Positions 1-10,993 of a stretch of DNA of 64,000 bases are shown here, piece by piece (positions within the stretch are counted from its first letter, which is position 1; the number at the start of each line of letters is the position of its first letter). Origin of the DNA: Cenococcum geophilum 1.58 (lineage: Eukaryota > Ascomycota > Dothideomycetes > Gloniales > Gloniaceae); contig KV748180.1 of the NCBI GenBank assembly GCA_001692895.1, forward strand, positions 4,493,805 to 4,557,804, read 5' to 3'. A program made the position numbers and the translations under genes. Below the pieces are notes generated by a model. It was not told the DNA's origin. It saw only the letters and a list, made by a program, of their open reading frames with translations, and ran no database searches.

Positions 1-2403
1 GTCCCTACTACCGTTAGTTATTCCCTACGGGAGGTAGTGTCTAGAGTAATAGTCTAAGTTAAAGCGGATTTTAAGTTTCCTAAAGCTAGAACGGGGCTTA
101 TACTTCTGAAGCTAAGGCATACCTAGAATAATTAGGGTAGTAGGTAAGAGTTTAGTAACGAAAAAGAGTATGGCTTTAGTATAGAGGCTAATTAACATTT
201 AGGTGGTGAAGTAGTCCGTAATAAGTGAAGTTAGGATGCCGTTTATAAGGCGTAGTAGCCTAGGTACTAGCAGCTTCTTAGTTATAACGTTATACTTTCT
301 TATAATAGACTCTGCGTCGGTAAATGCTATTATAGTACTACTAGAGTCCACTAGGCTTACTATATTAATATAAACTTAGGGGTATAGGTTACGTAATGAG
401 GAGAGTTAGGTTTAAATAAGGATTAATTTCTTATTACTATTTGCTAATCTAAGATTAAGTAGTAGCTTACTAATAGAAAGGACTAATTGATTTAGTAATA
501 GGGACCTAATCTTCTTATCTTCCTCCTTATATAGTTTAGACCCTTAGACGCGACTTAGTTTAAGGGTTTACCTTTTAATAACTAGGGTATAGGGCTATCT
601 TGGCGGGGCAGTCTAGTATCTATTTAGCTGGCGGTATTAGTCTTAGTCTTAGTTGGGGTATAGGAAGATAATACCTTACTAACGACGTAGCCGTATTCGT
701 ATTCGCTAGCGCGGAGTCGCTAATACTAAGTGTTGTTAATGGGTTAGGCTCCTATATAGGGTATAGTTTAGAGTAACTAAGCTATAGGGTTAAAGGGGGG
801 GGGTTGTCTACTGTGGCTATAATAGGCTCCATGGTTACCGCGTTTATAATAGACTCTATAGTTACCGTATCCGCGGTTATTAGTTCGCGTTATTTAATAG
901 GGTGGTATTAGGACTAAATTTACTGTCTTAGCGGGGTTATAGGCGTCCTTTTAGTGGCTAAGCAGGCTATAGGCAAGGTATAGTCTATTATTAACGCGGC
1001 GCTTATACTCCGTATCTAAGATTCTATTAAGGTCTATAGGTTCTCTAGTTACTGCTAGGGTTAGGGTCGATATAGGGGTAGGGGCTTAGGTAGGTAGGCA
1101 GTAGTTAGCGTTCTTTTTAAGGTTAACTCGGTATATATAGTTCGCGAGGTTCTTAACAAACATATCTATCTATTTACTCCAACCTGTATAGTTACTATTA
1201 TTAATTTTATAGGTAAGTCTAAGTACTAGCTCTTCTATCTTTAAAGAAATAAACTTTTAAAGTAGGTCCACCTTCTATTTATTTATCTTCTTAGCGTAGA
1301 CTATTAGCTTATTAAGCTCTCCCTTCTAGGACTAGTAATTACGCTCGCCCTAGGGGAAATAGTTAAGCTTATTCTTTGCAACCTGGGTTATATTAAAGAC
1401 CTTATAGTGGATAGTAAGGTCTTTAAGTATATCTTCCTTAGTAGGCCATTTCCACGCAGATGTGTTGTTTAGGTTCTTATATATAAGCTTTAAGCCCTAC
1501 TTAATAAACTTATAGGCCTTATCCTCTAGTATATCTAAGATATAAAGGATTTAGGACTAAACTATATTAAAGTAATCCTAGTCCTAGTTAAAGACTCCCT
1601 TAATCTTAATATGCTAGGTTTTAAAATTAGCTTATTATTCTAGTAGGGTACCTTTTCCGCTAAATATTGGCGGGTTTTTAGATCTCCGTTTTATCTGCTA
1701 GGTTACTACTGTTATTATAGGGGTTAATTGTTTTAAAATGGCGATAGTCTCTACCTAGGAGTTAATAGTTCCTATTTAAGAAGCGATAAGGGCACTAAGG
1801 TTTTTGTTAGCTTTCTTGTTGGCGGTGTTTGTGTTATATATATACTATAGTCCTACTTTAATGTTATTAAGGAACTTGTTAGTATAGTTAATAAGGGTAA
1901 GGTAAGCTTTGCTGGGCTTAAAGATCTTAGGGTATGGTAGGGAGCGGCGGATTATCCACGTGATATTGGGGTATATTTCTGTAAAGAGGTCTGCAAAAAC
2001 GTTACGGGGGTTCTAGGTTTTGGCTATCTTAGCGTTATTAGTGTCGCCTATCTAGGCGCTAGATAAAAACTAAGGATTGTTCTAGGACTATATTGGGGAC
2101 GTATTGGTTTTAGCAGAGGCGTATATAGGTCGCGATTGCTCTAGGGTGGAGGTTAATTGGCTGGGGTATAAGGAATTAGTGATTGTAATAGGGTGTAAAT
2201 TGAAGATACCACAAACTGTTATAGTGCTGCAATAAAGTAGACTAAATAACTACGTTATAGTATAAAGAGGGAAAGAAGGTAGAAAGGGGGTATTATATAT
2301 AAATAGTAGGGCCGGCCGCCAAGTCACTAGTAGTGGGCCAGCCAACAGTAGGAAATAGTACAAGATAGTATGAAACAGTATGCGTTAGGTCAGTGCTGTA
2401 ACA
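1..2403 (-). mobile_element. Gypsy-A copy 1: 5' LTR, leader, gag and start of protease (degenerate, truncated by window edge)
   Basis: This is the 5' part of a Ty3/Gypsy retrotransposon on the minus strand. Its 5' LTR is at 2217-2403 and gag runs leftward to position 1, where the window cuts the element. Bases 21 to about 1430 align closely with 42770-44160 of Gypsy-A copy 3, which goes on into a recognisable Gypsy reverse transcriptase, so the family is secure. The reading frames are full of TAG/TAA and TpA-rich, as expected from RIP. No intact frame is left and the copy must be inactive. Five bases after the LTR (CATAC) could be the TSD, but the partner lies outside the window. Confidence 0.8.
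2217..2403 (-). repeat. Gypsy-A 5' LTR, 187 bp
   Basis: It starts TGTTATAGTGCTGC and ends GTGCTGTAACA, giving TGTTA/TAACA inverted ends. The same 187-bp sequence occurs at 19085-19271 and 38247-38433. It contains a conserved GGCCGGCCGC block. Confidence 0.88.
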
Positions 2404-5321
2404 CATACACTAATTTACTTTATAATAGTTCTATTAACTGCTTTATCTAATTAGCAAAGTTATATACGTCTATTAGTTAAATCCTCTTAATTATAGGTTC
2501 TATTATATTAATTTTAGGTTAAAGTTTAAATCTAAGTTAAGGGTTTTATCCGTAGGTTATATAGAACGGTATTACGCCTATTAATTTGTTTTTTATATTA
2601 TTTATAGTAAACTTTACTAATAGTAGCTACTTTTCCTAGTCGTCTTGTAGGTAGGAGCGGTATATTTATAGGTATTATTCTATAATTACGTTCGCGATTT
2701 TAATTTGGCTATCTATCTTCGGATAAAATATAGTTAAGAGTTATATTTATATGCTTAATTATTTATATAGGGCTTATTAGAAGTCTAAAACAAACTGGCT
2801 TCCGCGGTTAGATATTATTAAATTAGGAAGTCTATATAGCTTAAAAACGTGCTTAATAAAACATTCGGCTACTAATATTATATTAATTAAGTCCATAGAA
2901 ATTATATATCGTATTTTTATAAAACGGTTAATAACTACTATAATATTTATAAACCTATTACTGTTAGGTAGGTTAACTATAAAGTCGGTTAAAATATCTT
3001 ACTATCTTTACATTAGAATTGGCAACGGTTAAAGTACTCCTTACTTCTTTATATAGGAGGTCTTCCTACGTACGTATATTCTGTATACTTAAACGTATTT
3101 TTATATATAGTTGTGTATTATAGGCTAGTAATATACTTATTAGATAATCTTATAGGTCTTTATATGGCCAGAATACCCTAGTATAGGGGAATTATGTATA
3201 AATTCAAGTATTTTAAATCGTAATAGTTTGGAATTTGGGATTATTATCTTCTGTTAATAGTATAACCAATCCTTATAGATTTCGCATTTAGCAAGTGTAA
3301 TATTCTTATATTGCCGTTTTCCTATTTAAATTGCTTTTATTATATTTACTATTTAGGGGTCGTTCTTATATTTATGCTCTATTAATTTATTAATTTCTAT
3401 ATTCTATTTATTAATTTCTAATTTATTCCTATTAAGCATCGCATTTAGAAATATAGGGTGTAGTTTCTTAAAGCGTTTAGGGGGTAGTAGAATTTATAAT
3501 TAATTTATAATCCGTTTATTAAAGGCGTTTATAAGTAAGTCTTATAATTATTATATTAATGAGTTAGGCTTCTAATTAAGTTTACTAGGTTAGTATATAA
3601 TCTTAAAGTTAAATTATAAGAGGTATTCGGCCTAACGAATTTAGTGCTGCGTTAATTGCTTTATAGTTATAAAGTACTATAGATTTTTATGGTCCGTTAA
3701 TACGCGTATTAGGAATAATAATCCTTTAAGTTCTAGACGCTATTATTTAAAGCATCTAATAATTATAAGTAGTTCCTTATTATATATCTTATAGTTTAAT
3801 TTAGTAGGGGTAAGTTTNTGNGAGAGAAAGGCTANTNGGNGNAGCTCGCCGTTCTTATTATANTGNNATAANACTCCTNNTAGTGCATAATTAGACGAGT
3901 CTGTTTTAATAATGCATTTAAGGTCTAGATTAAAGTGGGCGAGAATTAGAGCAGTTATAAAACGATATTTTAGGTCGTTAAAAGCTTATTCGCATTTAGT
4001 AGTCTATTTAAATTTTATATTCTTTCTTATTAAGTTTACTAATAGCTAAATAATTTTTAAGAAGTAATTAATAAATTAACGATAGAAATTTGCGAATCTT
4101 AGAAATCTTTAGATGTTTTATATACTGCTAGGACTTTCCTAGTTTACAATTGTAGCGATTTTCTTAGGGTCTATTTTAATTCCATTATGGGATATAATTA
4201 GGCCTAAGTACGTAACTTCGGACGCGTAGAACTTGTATTTCTTAATATCGCATTATAAGCCCGCGTTTTGTAGGCGTTTAAGGACCATTTAAACGTGCTT
4301 CTAATACTTAGAAAATAAAGACGAATAAATTAAGATATTATTAATATACGCGGTAATAAATATATTAAGGAATTTGCGAAGCGTATTATTAACGTATTAT
4401 TAAAACGTATTGGGACAGTTTTTTATACTAAATAGTATTACTAGGTATTTATAAAGTCCCTATTGTATACGGAAAGCTATATACTTCTTATCTCCTTTAT
4501 AAACACGGATTTAATTAAAGGTAGTAACTATGTTAAGCTTTATAAAGTATTATACTTTTACTAAGCGGTTAAGCGTTTTTTAAAGTAAAGGAATTGGATA
4601 TTAGTTTTAAATTATAACCGTATTTAAGGCTTAATAATTAATATAGAACCTTAAGCCTTCTCTAGGTTTTTTAATAAATAGTATAAGTAAGACGAATAGT
4701 AATTAACTAGGGCGAATAAATTCTTTCTCTAGGTGTTCTTTAAGGTATTATTGCATTATAAGTAGCTCTTCTTGCGATATACCGTATAACGGGCCGAACT
4801 TTAGCGTTATACTAGGTTTAAGTTCTATCTTAAAATTATATTTATCTTAATACGGGGGTAGTTAGTCTGCGAATTATTTCTTAAACGTATTAATTAGATT
4901 ATAATATTCTTTAGGTATAAGAGGTTAGGGGTTAATATATTACTTTAGTTCTAACGCCTTTTTAATATCTTCTAATGTTATAGTAAAGATCTTATTGTCT
5001 TGTTTTCTTGCTAATAAATAAAAGGGTGCGGCTTATACTATACGAATTTTAAGGGGTTTTAGTATATTATCTTTACATTCTTTACCGCGATTAATAGTTA
5101 TAACTTTATTATATTAGTTTAAGGATTGTAATAAGGGTAATTTGCATTATATTAAATTTAAATAGTTGTATATATATTTATAGGGTAAGTAGTGTTTTAA
5201 ATAATGGCTTCGGCAGTAGGTTATATAAAATTTTAGTGTTTTTTTAACCCAGCTAATTAAAGGGTCGTGTTATTTTAGCTATCTATATCTAAGTATTACC
5301 TTATAATACTTTAAGGGTGTT
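2404..5321 (-). pseudogene. Gypsy-B pol: reverse transcriptase, RNase H and integrase remnants
   Basis: Translating the minus strand with stops read through gives a clear Ty3/Gypsy pol. The reverse transcriptase palm motif, normally YLDD, is at about 4330-4360 and now reads YINN because both catalytic Asp codons changed G to A. A YLGLIIS motif typical of the end of the RT domain lies near 4190-4215. An integrase motif NRGSQFV (usual form DRGSQFV) is near 2785-2825, followed by the conserved run toward the D,D(35)E glutamate. The polyprotein would copy RNA into DNA and integrate it, but here every domain is broken by stops. N clusters at 3818-3890 lie in the RNase H part. Confidence 0.82.
5310..5321. 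repeat. LINE-1 copy E1 TSD, left
   Basis: TTTAAGGGTGTT (12 bp) occurs here and again at 7688-7699, immediately flanking the LINE-1. Confidence 0.85.
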
Positions 5322-5673
5322 TTTTTTTTTTTTTTTTTAATCCGTTGTATTATACTACGTACAATACTNCGCATGCAGCCTTTTGGCTATNGCGCTATAN
5401 TTCTATATANATAAATCCTTTTCTTAGGCAGCTTAATATGTACTAGTAGCTATGTCCTAGTAATTTATAAACCCCTAAATTAGGAGTTTATAGTTTCCTA
5501 GTAAAATACTAAGGTACTACAACTACTAGGGAATGAGAAAATGGTAAGAAAAACTGTAAGAAATCCTAACCCCTATCACTGTCCTTTTGCAATTTATTTC
5601 TGTCCTTTTGCTCTCTACTACCTTTTACCCAAAAGCCTAGTAGGAGTTACCTCCTTTTAGACTCCTATTAATT

Positions 5674-7288
5674 TTATTCTTCCATAGAATCTTCTACGCT
5701 AGTACTATGTACTAGTTTAGCTGCTCTAAGATTCTCGCAGTCTTTACTATTAGNAAAGTGTTTTTCTTTACAATTAATGCAAAGAGGGGTGGTATGCTTG
5801 CAAGGCCTGCCGCTTATTAAGTAGGTAGGACAGCAGTGGTCTTTAGATAAATGTGCAGCCGCACAATATCTATAGGCCCTATTAGAGCATCTGTCTCCTA
5901 TATAGCCAAATTTTTGGCAGCTATTGCACTGCGTAGTAGAAGAGACTTCGAGGTATTTTATTACCTTAGTAGCTATACCTGCAATTAATATCTCTTTTTG
6001 CTTAAGGATTTCTTGTCTTTTTTCTTCGTTCTCTATAGTAAAAACTATAGAGCCAAATCTGGTCTATGGATCGTGTCTTTTTACACTAGATGAGATCTAT
6101 CTAGGTAGTCCTTATATCCTTATAGGATTAAAAGTCTCAATTTCTTCTTTTAGAAGCTTAGAGCCTCCTTCTCCTAAGAAAGGTAGGGTAGGAACTTGTA
6201 ACCGACTACCAGTACTACGTCAAAAGACACTGCTGTATTACCTACTGTGGACCGTAATAGTTACAGCCGCCTTAATTAGCCTAAAATATCAATTACGGCT
6301 ATAGTGAGGATAAGATTAAGGGGTACTTGTGACCTACCTTTATTCGTGTATATATAGATACTCTAGAGCTACATTTACAATTAAGTCGTTTATTTAATTC
6401 TTCGCACTGCAAAGCTTACAAAACTCCATGGGCTATAATTTGAACCTATAGTTCTAGTTTTTGTTCTCTTTAAAAGGTAAAGCAGTTATGCCAGATTTCC
6501 TTATATTTGACTAGGAAATCTACATTATACTCTTCCGTAGTCGTAAGAAGAATATTTTGTTTTCCTTTAGTTCTAGCTATAGATGCTAAAACCAGTTTTT
6601 CTATTTGCAGTTTTGATGCAAATAGTTAATTGACTTTATTTCGTATAGAGAAGGTATCTAAAGGTTGGTCCTTTTGGTCTATAATTAAGACTAGCTTTCT
6701 TTCTTATAGCTGCTTTTTCTTACTTCTAGTAGAAGTAGAAGGAGTAGGAAATAGTAGTAATGAGGAGGGTAGAGAGGATGAAGTAGGGAGGTCCTTTTTT
6801 AGCCTCTCTGCGTAGGTTTCTTTAGTAGGGGCTACCTCCTTACGGAGAGCTCTTACTTCTTCAACTAGTCCTTTTAGGACATCTTTTATCTTTTCTTTTC
6901 CTTTTATAAAGGGATTTTCTCCTACTAGGACACTACGTGTATAGTCCTCTAGCTGTTTAACTTATTCCTTTTTATCTTCTTCTTCTTCTTCTTCTAGCCC
7001 TTTATAGGCCTGGGTTAGGCTATCTAGAGCCTTTTGTAGGTGTTGTTCTGGAGAAAGGGAAGAGAAAGATATACTAGGTATNCCAGCCGTAAAAGTTATT
7101 AGTTTAGTTGTCTTTTTTATAGGTTTTTGGTTTTCTTTTTCAGTAGAAGACTGAGGATATCCTCTTTTTTCTCCTGTCCTAAATAGGCCAGGAGAAGGAG
7201 AAGGGCCAGAAAAAGTAAATGTAGATATGGACTCATTATCACTTATTTCTATAGGAGGTTTCTTTTTAGGCCTACCGGGCCTTAGCAT
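5674..7288 (-). pseudogene. LINE-1 ORF1 (Gag-like RNA-binding protein), interrupted by a solo LTR
   Basis: The start codon at 7288 opens with MLRPGRPKKKPP, a basic AT-hook-like GRPKKK segment, followed by a Ser/Pro-rich and Glu-rich N-terminal part that stays open for 108 codons. Near the C terminus (about 5750-5935) Cys/His-rich motifs are seen, including the FGH-type zinc knuckle of LINE ORF1 proteins and a final C-x2-C-x4-H-like motif. Such proteins package LINE RNA. Removing the 229-bp solo LTR and its TSD leaves 1386 bp, an exact 462 codons, so the original frame had no indels. It now contains several stops of RIP type. Confidence 0.78.
6197..6420. mobile_element. Copia-A solo LTR, 224 bp
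   Basis: It begins TGTAACCGACTACC and ends AAAGCTTACA. The flanks GAACT (6192-6196) and AAACT (6421-6425) are the TSD with one G-to-A change. LINE-1 copies E2 (22741-22765) and F (57270-57290) show the empty site. The same LTR occurs complete at 61496-61688 and as the 3' LTR of Copia-A at 21089-21333. The plus-strand frame from 5924 to 6304 crosses the junction and is not a gene. Confidence 0.85.
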
Positions 7289-7699
7289 TGTGTCTCTTAT
7301 AGGGGGGTTTTCCTAGTTTTTACTAACCTTATACCCTTTCTCCTTACTAATCCTACTAGAAGATTTCTAGGGAGATTAGGCTAAAAGGTAGTAGGGAAAC
7401 TAGCCCCTATTTTGTAGTTTTGGTATTAGTAGTATTAGTAGTAGTAGTAGTAGTTTTGGTGTTCCTGTCCGTGCCTCGCTTATAAGCTAGGGCCACCCTT
7501 AGAGAAATTTTTCTGTTGGGAGAAAGGGGGTAAAACGACAAATAAATCCACCTCTAGCTCGCTAGGCAGTAGGAATTAGATCTTAAAAGTTAGAAAATCG
7601 ATTGTTTTTGATGGTAAGATGGGTATGCGTAAGTTTTGGAGTGTGGCGCTACCTTTTGGTAAGGTTGTATGTGTGGTGAAGGTTTTTTTTAAGGGTGTT

Positions 7700-7990
7700 A
7701 TAAATAGGGAAATATATTTAAGGTATTTGCCTATCCGCATCTTTATAAGAGCGTAGTGTGTTAGTTTACTATATATTAAAGGCTTACTATTAAAGCCTTA
7801 TAGGCCTTAGGGCTTATTAAGTTTCTTTAAATTTAAGTATTAAGTTTTTGCGTAGTTTATATTAATAAAGCCTATACTAGTAGCTTTACTATTTATAAGG
7901 ATTTATACTTCCTTTTATTTTCTAAGTATTTAAATTTCGCTAAGTATATTAAGGGAGTTATATTATATATTAGCGCTAGAAGAGCCTAGA
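7700..7990 (-). pseudogene. Gypsy-B protease-region remnant
   Basis: On the minus strand this stretch reads as the region around the retroviral-type aspartic protease of Gypsy elements, including a run resembling THYALIKMRIG followed by a YISLF..TPL segment near 7720-7790. It is separated from the rest of pol only by the LINE-1 insertion at 5322-7687, whose TSD joins the two parts. It is interrupted by stops. Confidence 0.6.
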
Positions 7991-8039
7991 CACTTATACT
8001 CCTCCACTTTTTATTCTAAGGCGCGACTTAGCCCTTACG

Positions 8040-8394
8040 CGTTCGTGATATATATTTATTATTTAGTATACATTTGTTATTTAGTACGCGTTTATAACGT
8101 ATATTTACAGTTATAGGGCTTAGGACTAGTTCTAGCCTTAAATTATAAAGACTTATAAAGTGTGTTATTCTACGTAATAGACGCAAGAATCTGTAATCTT
8201 GGAAAGGCTTAGAACCAGTTCTAGCCTTTAAATTCCTTAGATTTATAGAAGAGTTCTATTTAAGGTTTAGGACCAGTTCTAACCTTAAAAGACAGCTCCC
8301 CTTAGCACGAGTAGTACTGGTATAGTGGCTCGTCTCTTCTTAGTGGAATACCTAGCTGCTCTATAGTATAACAGTAAAGTTAACCACTAATTAG
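8040..8394 (-). other. Gypsy-B untranslated leader with repeated GGACCAGTTCTAGCC motif
   Basis: The region just inside the LTR contains three spaced copies of a motif close to GGCTTAGGACCAGTTCTAGCC, around 8119-8145, 8205-8235 and 8265-8290. The same arrangement is found at 16490-16650. Each motif is partly self-complementary and could fold as a stem. Proximity to the LTR and primer-binding site suggests a packaging or dimerisation signal; this is inference. Confidence 0.45.
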
Positions 8395-8577
8395 TGTTGA
8401 TTACACAAGGTAATATCACGTAGCTACGGTTCGTAGATAGTATGATAATTATTATTCTTGATTTTTATTAGGGGGGGGGGGGGGCAAGGAGCTTAAGGCT
8501 CCTCGCCACACTAATGCCGCGGCGACACGTGACGGCAACTTGCCGCACGTAACGGCAACTTGCCTATATTCCCAACA
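8395..8577 (-). repeat. Gypsy-B LTR, 183 bp
   Basis: On the plus strand it starts TGTTGATTACAC and ends TTCCCAACA; on the minus strand it reads TGTTGGGAATATAGG. It carries the CTTAAG-centred palindrome GAGCTTAAGGCTC and a G-run at 8471-8484. Related LTRs are at 13061-13225, 15462-15626 and 16759-16934. Confidence 0.75.
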
Positions 8578-8760
8578 ACTAGCGTAATAAATATTAATCC
8601 TTTTTATTTACTATTGCTATTATAATATAACTCTTACTGTCCTAAAATTTGCCTTTTAATATATAGTGCTTTCTTACTTAGGAGTTATAGGAGGGCCGCT
8701 AAGGCGCTAGTAGTAAGCGAGCTAATAGCAATTTTCTATCCCGGGGATAGAAAATACTAA
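8578..8760 (-). repeat. 3'-terminal fragment of a Gypsy-B/mini-B type element with 25-bp palindrome
   Basis: Read on the minus strand this matches the segment just upstream of the mini-B 3' LTR (about 15140-15415), including GGCAAATTTTAGGACAG and ATTACGCTAGT before the LTR. It contains a perfect palindrome at 8731-8755 (ATTTTCTATCCC, one centre base, GGGATAGAAAAT). It therefore looks like the 3' end of a second Gypsy-B-type element sharing the LTR at 8395-8577. Confidence 0.5.
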
Positions 8761-10847
8761 TTAGATAGTTTAAGTTAGGGTTTATAGAATATTATACGCT
8801 TACTCTCTTTTAACCTAATCTTTAACTTATATATATAGAGTATTTATATTAATAAACGTTTCTAGAGCCTTATTTAGGTTTATCTTTATTATTATATCTA
8901 CTAGGTTATCTTAACCGTTAATTTATTAGATTTTAAGAAGTTTTTACCATTTATAAGATTGCTAAAGTACTATAATATTAATTATAAGGCGCTTCTCCTT
9001 TATAGTACTAAGCTTAACTAAATACTTATAGAGGGAGTATAAGTTAGTGTATACGATTATAGGGATAATAGGAAGTTCGAGTTAATCTATAATTGTCTTT
9101 AGGGTAGTTCCAATTGTAATTGCTATATTAACTCTGCTAACTATTCTATATATCTCTAACGCTAAAATGCTTTAAGTAACGCGTTTACTCTTAAGCTCTA
9201 ATAGATAAAATTACCGTAGATCGTGAAGTCGTTTTCTCTAGTAGATTTATTCGTAATAATAATCTTATATCCTAACTAGGAGCTAAAATCTTTATTATTT
9301 ACAAACAATCCATTAATAAATATAAAGAGCTTAGCGGTGGGAAGATTAATAGATATATAGAGTAGTCCCCGATTAAGATAGTTTATTTACTAAAAAAGAT
9401 ATTTATTTAAGGTAAGAATATTGTCCTTAGTTAGTTCCTAGTATTAGGAGGTAATAAAGAGATTAAATAAAGCCTTAGGTTGATAGATAGAAGTAATATA
9501 AGCTCTATAAGCGCGTTACTCTACATATTCTTACTTTAGAGAATTAGCGTTAATAACGTTAATCTTCTTACCTTAACCCTTCTAGCGTAAAGCGATAGAA
9601 TCCATATTTAGGGAGAGGGTGCATTTATTAAAGAGTAATAGTATTATTAAATTAAGCTTTTCCTTTAGCTTTACTTTAAGATTTACCTTTACTAACTTAT
9701 CCTCTTTAAGAGCTAAGAATTGGTCGTCTCCTAAGATAATTATATTATTAGTTTATATACTAATAATTCTAAATAGAGTTCCTGTGGTTATAATTAGGAA
9801 GTATAGGTTAAATATAAAAGTAGTTATTAAAAGCTTCTCTTTATAGTGCTTGCTATAGGTAGCCTACTAATAGGTTTCTACCTTTGCGATTTTATATAAT
9901 GGCTTAAGTATAACTATAATTATATCTTTAGGATATTAGTAACGAATTTACTTTAAAAGGTATACTAATATTAAGCGCTAAAGGTGCGTCTCTAATTAGG
10001 TATAGGCGTAAGTAATATCTTATAAATAGACCGCTATTTTATTCTTTATTAAGAAGGGAGCTAGTGTAATAATAACTCGCTAACTAGCTCGTTAAATTAT
10101 AAAAGATTATATAAAAATTACCTCTTTACTATTATTATTATAACCTTAAATAATAAGCCTTAATTTCTTAAATAGGGTATTAGTAGCTTTGCCTTTAATC
10201 TTATTAACTATTCTTAACTTAAAGATATAAACTTCGTTAAATTTAGTAGGGTTATACTTCTTAAATTTAAAGACTCCTCTTATAATAAGACCGTCAATCT
10301 CCTACTTATTAGATACTTAAAAAGGAGCTTTAAGAGTTATAATATAACCTTCCTTTTAAGGCTGTTTTGTAAGCTTAAAGTTAGCCTTCTCCTTAGTTGT
10401 TATAAAGGCTATTAATAACTTAATTCTATTCTTAATAGTGGCAACAAATTACTCTTTAAAATTAATAAGATATTAGCGATTTTATAATCCCTTTAGGCGA
10501 CCTCTACCGCGTTATAGTTATGGTATATCTACTATAATTATATTAGGATTATAGTCATCTTCTAGAGTATATTAATCGTGGTTCTCCTTTAGGGTATCTA
10601 TTAGGGCATTCTATAAAGGCTTAAAACTATTATCTTTATAATAAGGCTTAATAACGGTTAAACGGAATTAAGTATGTTTATAAGGCATTTAAATAGTATT
10701 AGTTTAACTATTAATTATAATAAGTTAATATAGGCTTAACTATCCTCCTTTTTTATACTATACGCATACCTTAGACTAGAGTGGTAGATTAAGCGTAGTT
10801 AAGGTATTTAGGCCATTTCTTATTCCTAGTGCGTTATTAACCTAGTA

Positions 10848-10993
10848 ACGTAGGTGACAGGGTTTTAACGGTGTGATGGGTTTTAACGGTTTTGAACATC
10901 AAAACTTTAAGCGAGAGGACACAGACAAAGTTTGTATGGGAAACCTTAAAACCGTCAAAACTCATCACACCGTCAAAACCCTGTCACCCACGT
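10848..10993. mobile_element. 146-bp MITE with near-complete hairpin structure, TA TSD
   Basis: Left end ACGTAGGTGACAGGG and right end CCCTGTCACCCACGT are inverted repeats that stay complementary for about 45-50 bp per arm. TA flanks both ends (10846-10847 and 10994-10995), as expected for a Tc1/mariner or pogo-type mobilised MITE. It interrupts Copia-B and is much less AT-rich than its surroundings, so it arrived after RIP or was too short to be mutated. The plus-strand frame from 10873 to 11070 lies in its hairpin and is not a gene. Confidence 0.82.

Larger units (their letters stand above)
5322..7687 (-). mobile_element. LINE-1 copy E1: ORF1-only Tad1-like LINE
   Basis: Non-LTR retrotransposon on the minus strand with a perfect 12-bp TSD. 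The poly-T run at 5322-5338 is its poly-A tail, so the 3' end is on the left. The 5' end (right) shares the GTGTGGCGCTACC...GTTGTATG sequence with copy E2 and the plus-strand copies F and G. The body holds ORF1 only: a few bases after the ORF1 stop the sequence passes straight into the 3' UTR that follows ORF2 in copy D (49707-52604). A Copia-A solo LTR (6197-6420) is inserted in ORF1. Confidence 0.85.
2404..8577 (-). mobile_element. Gypsy-B copy 1: degenerate Ty3/Gypsy with 5' LTR, interrupted by LINE-1
   Basis: Minus-strand Ty3/Gypsy element. From right to left it holds an LTR (8395-8577), an untranslated leader (about 8040-8394), a protease remnant (7990 to 7700), the LINE-1 insertion (5322-7687), then the rest of pol to 2404, where it abuts the Gypsy-A LTR without a 3' LTR of its own. 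A normal gag of about 1 kb is missing between leader and protease, so an internal deletion near 7990-8040 is likely. The LTR and leader are shared with mini-B and with 16440-16934. Stops at Gln and Trp codons throughout indicate RIP. Confidence 0.8.

Noticed and set aside
8471-8484. Terminator or G-quadruplex at the G-run in the Gypsy-B LTR
   Set aside because: A single homopolymer run; length varies between copies (absent at 16840) and is likely slippage or assembly noise.
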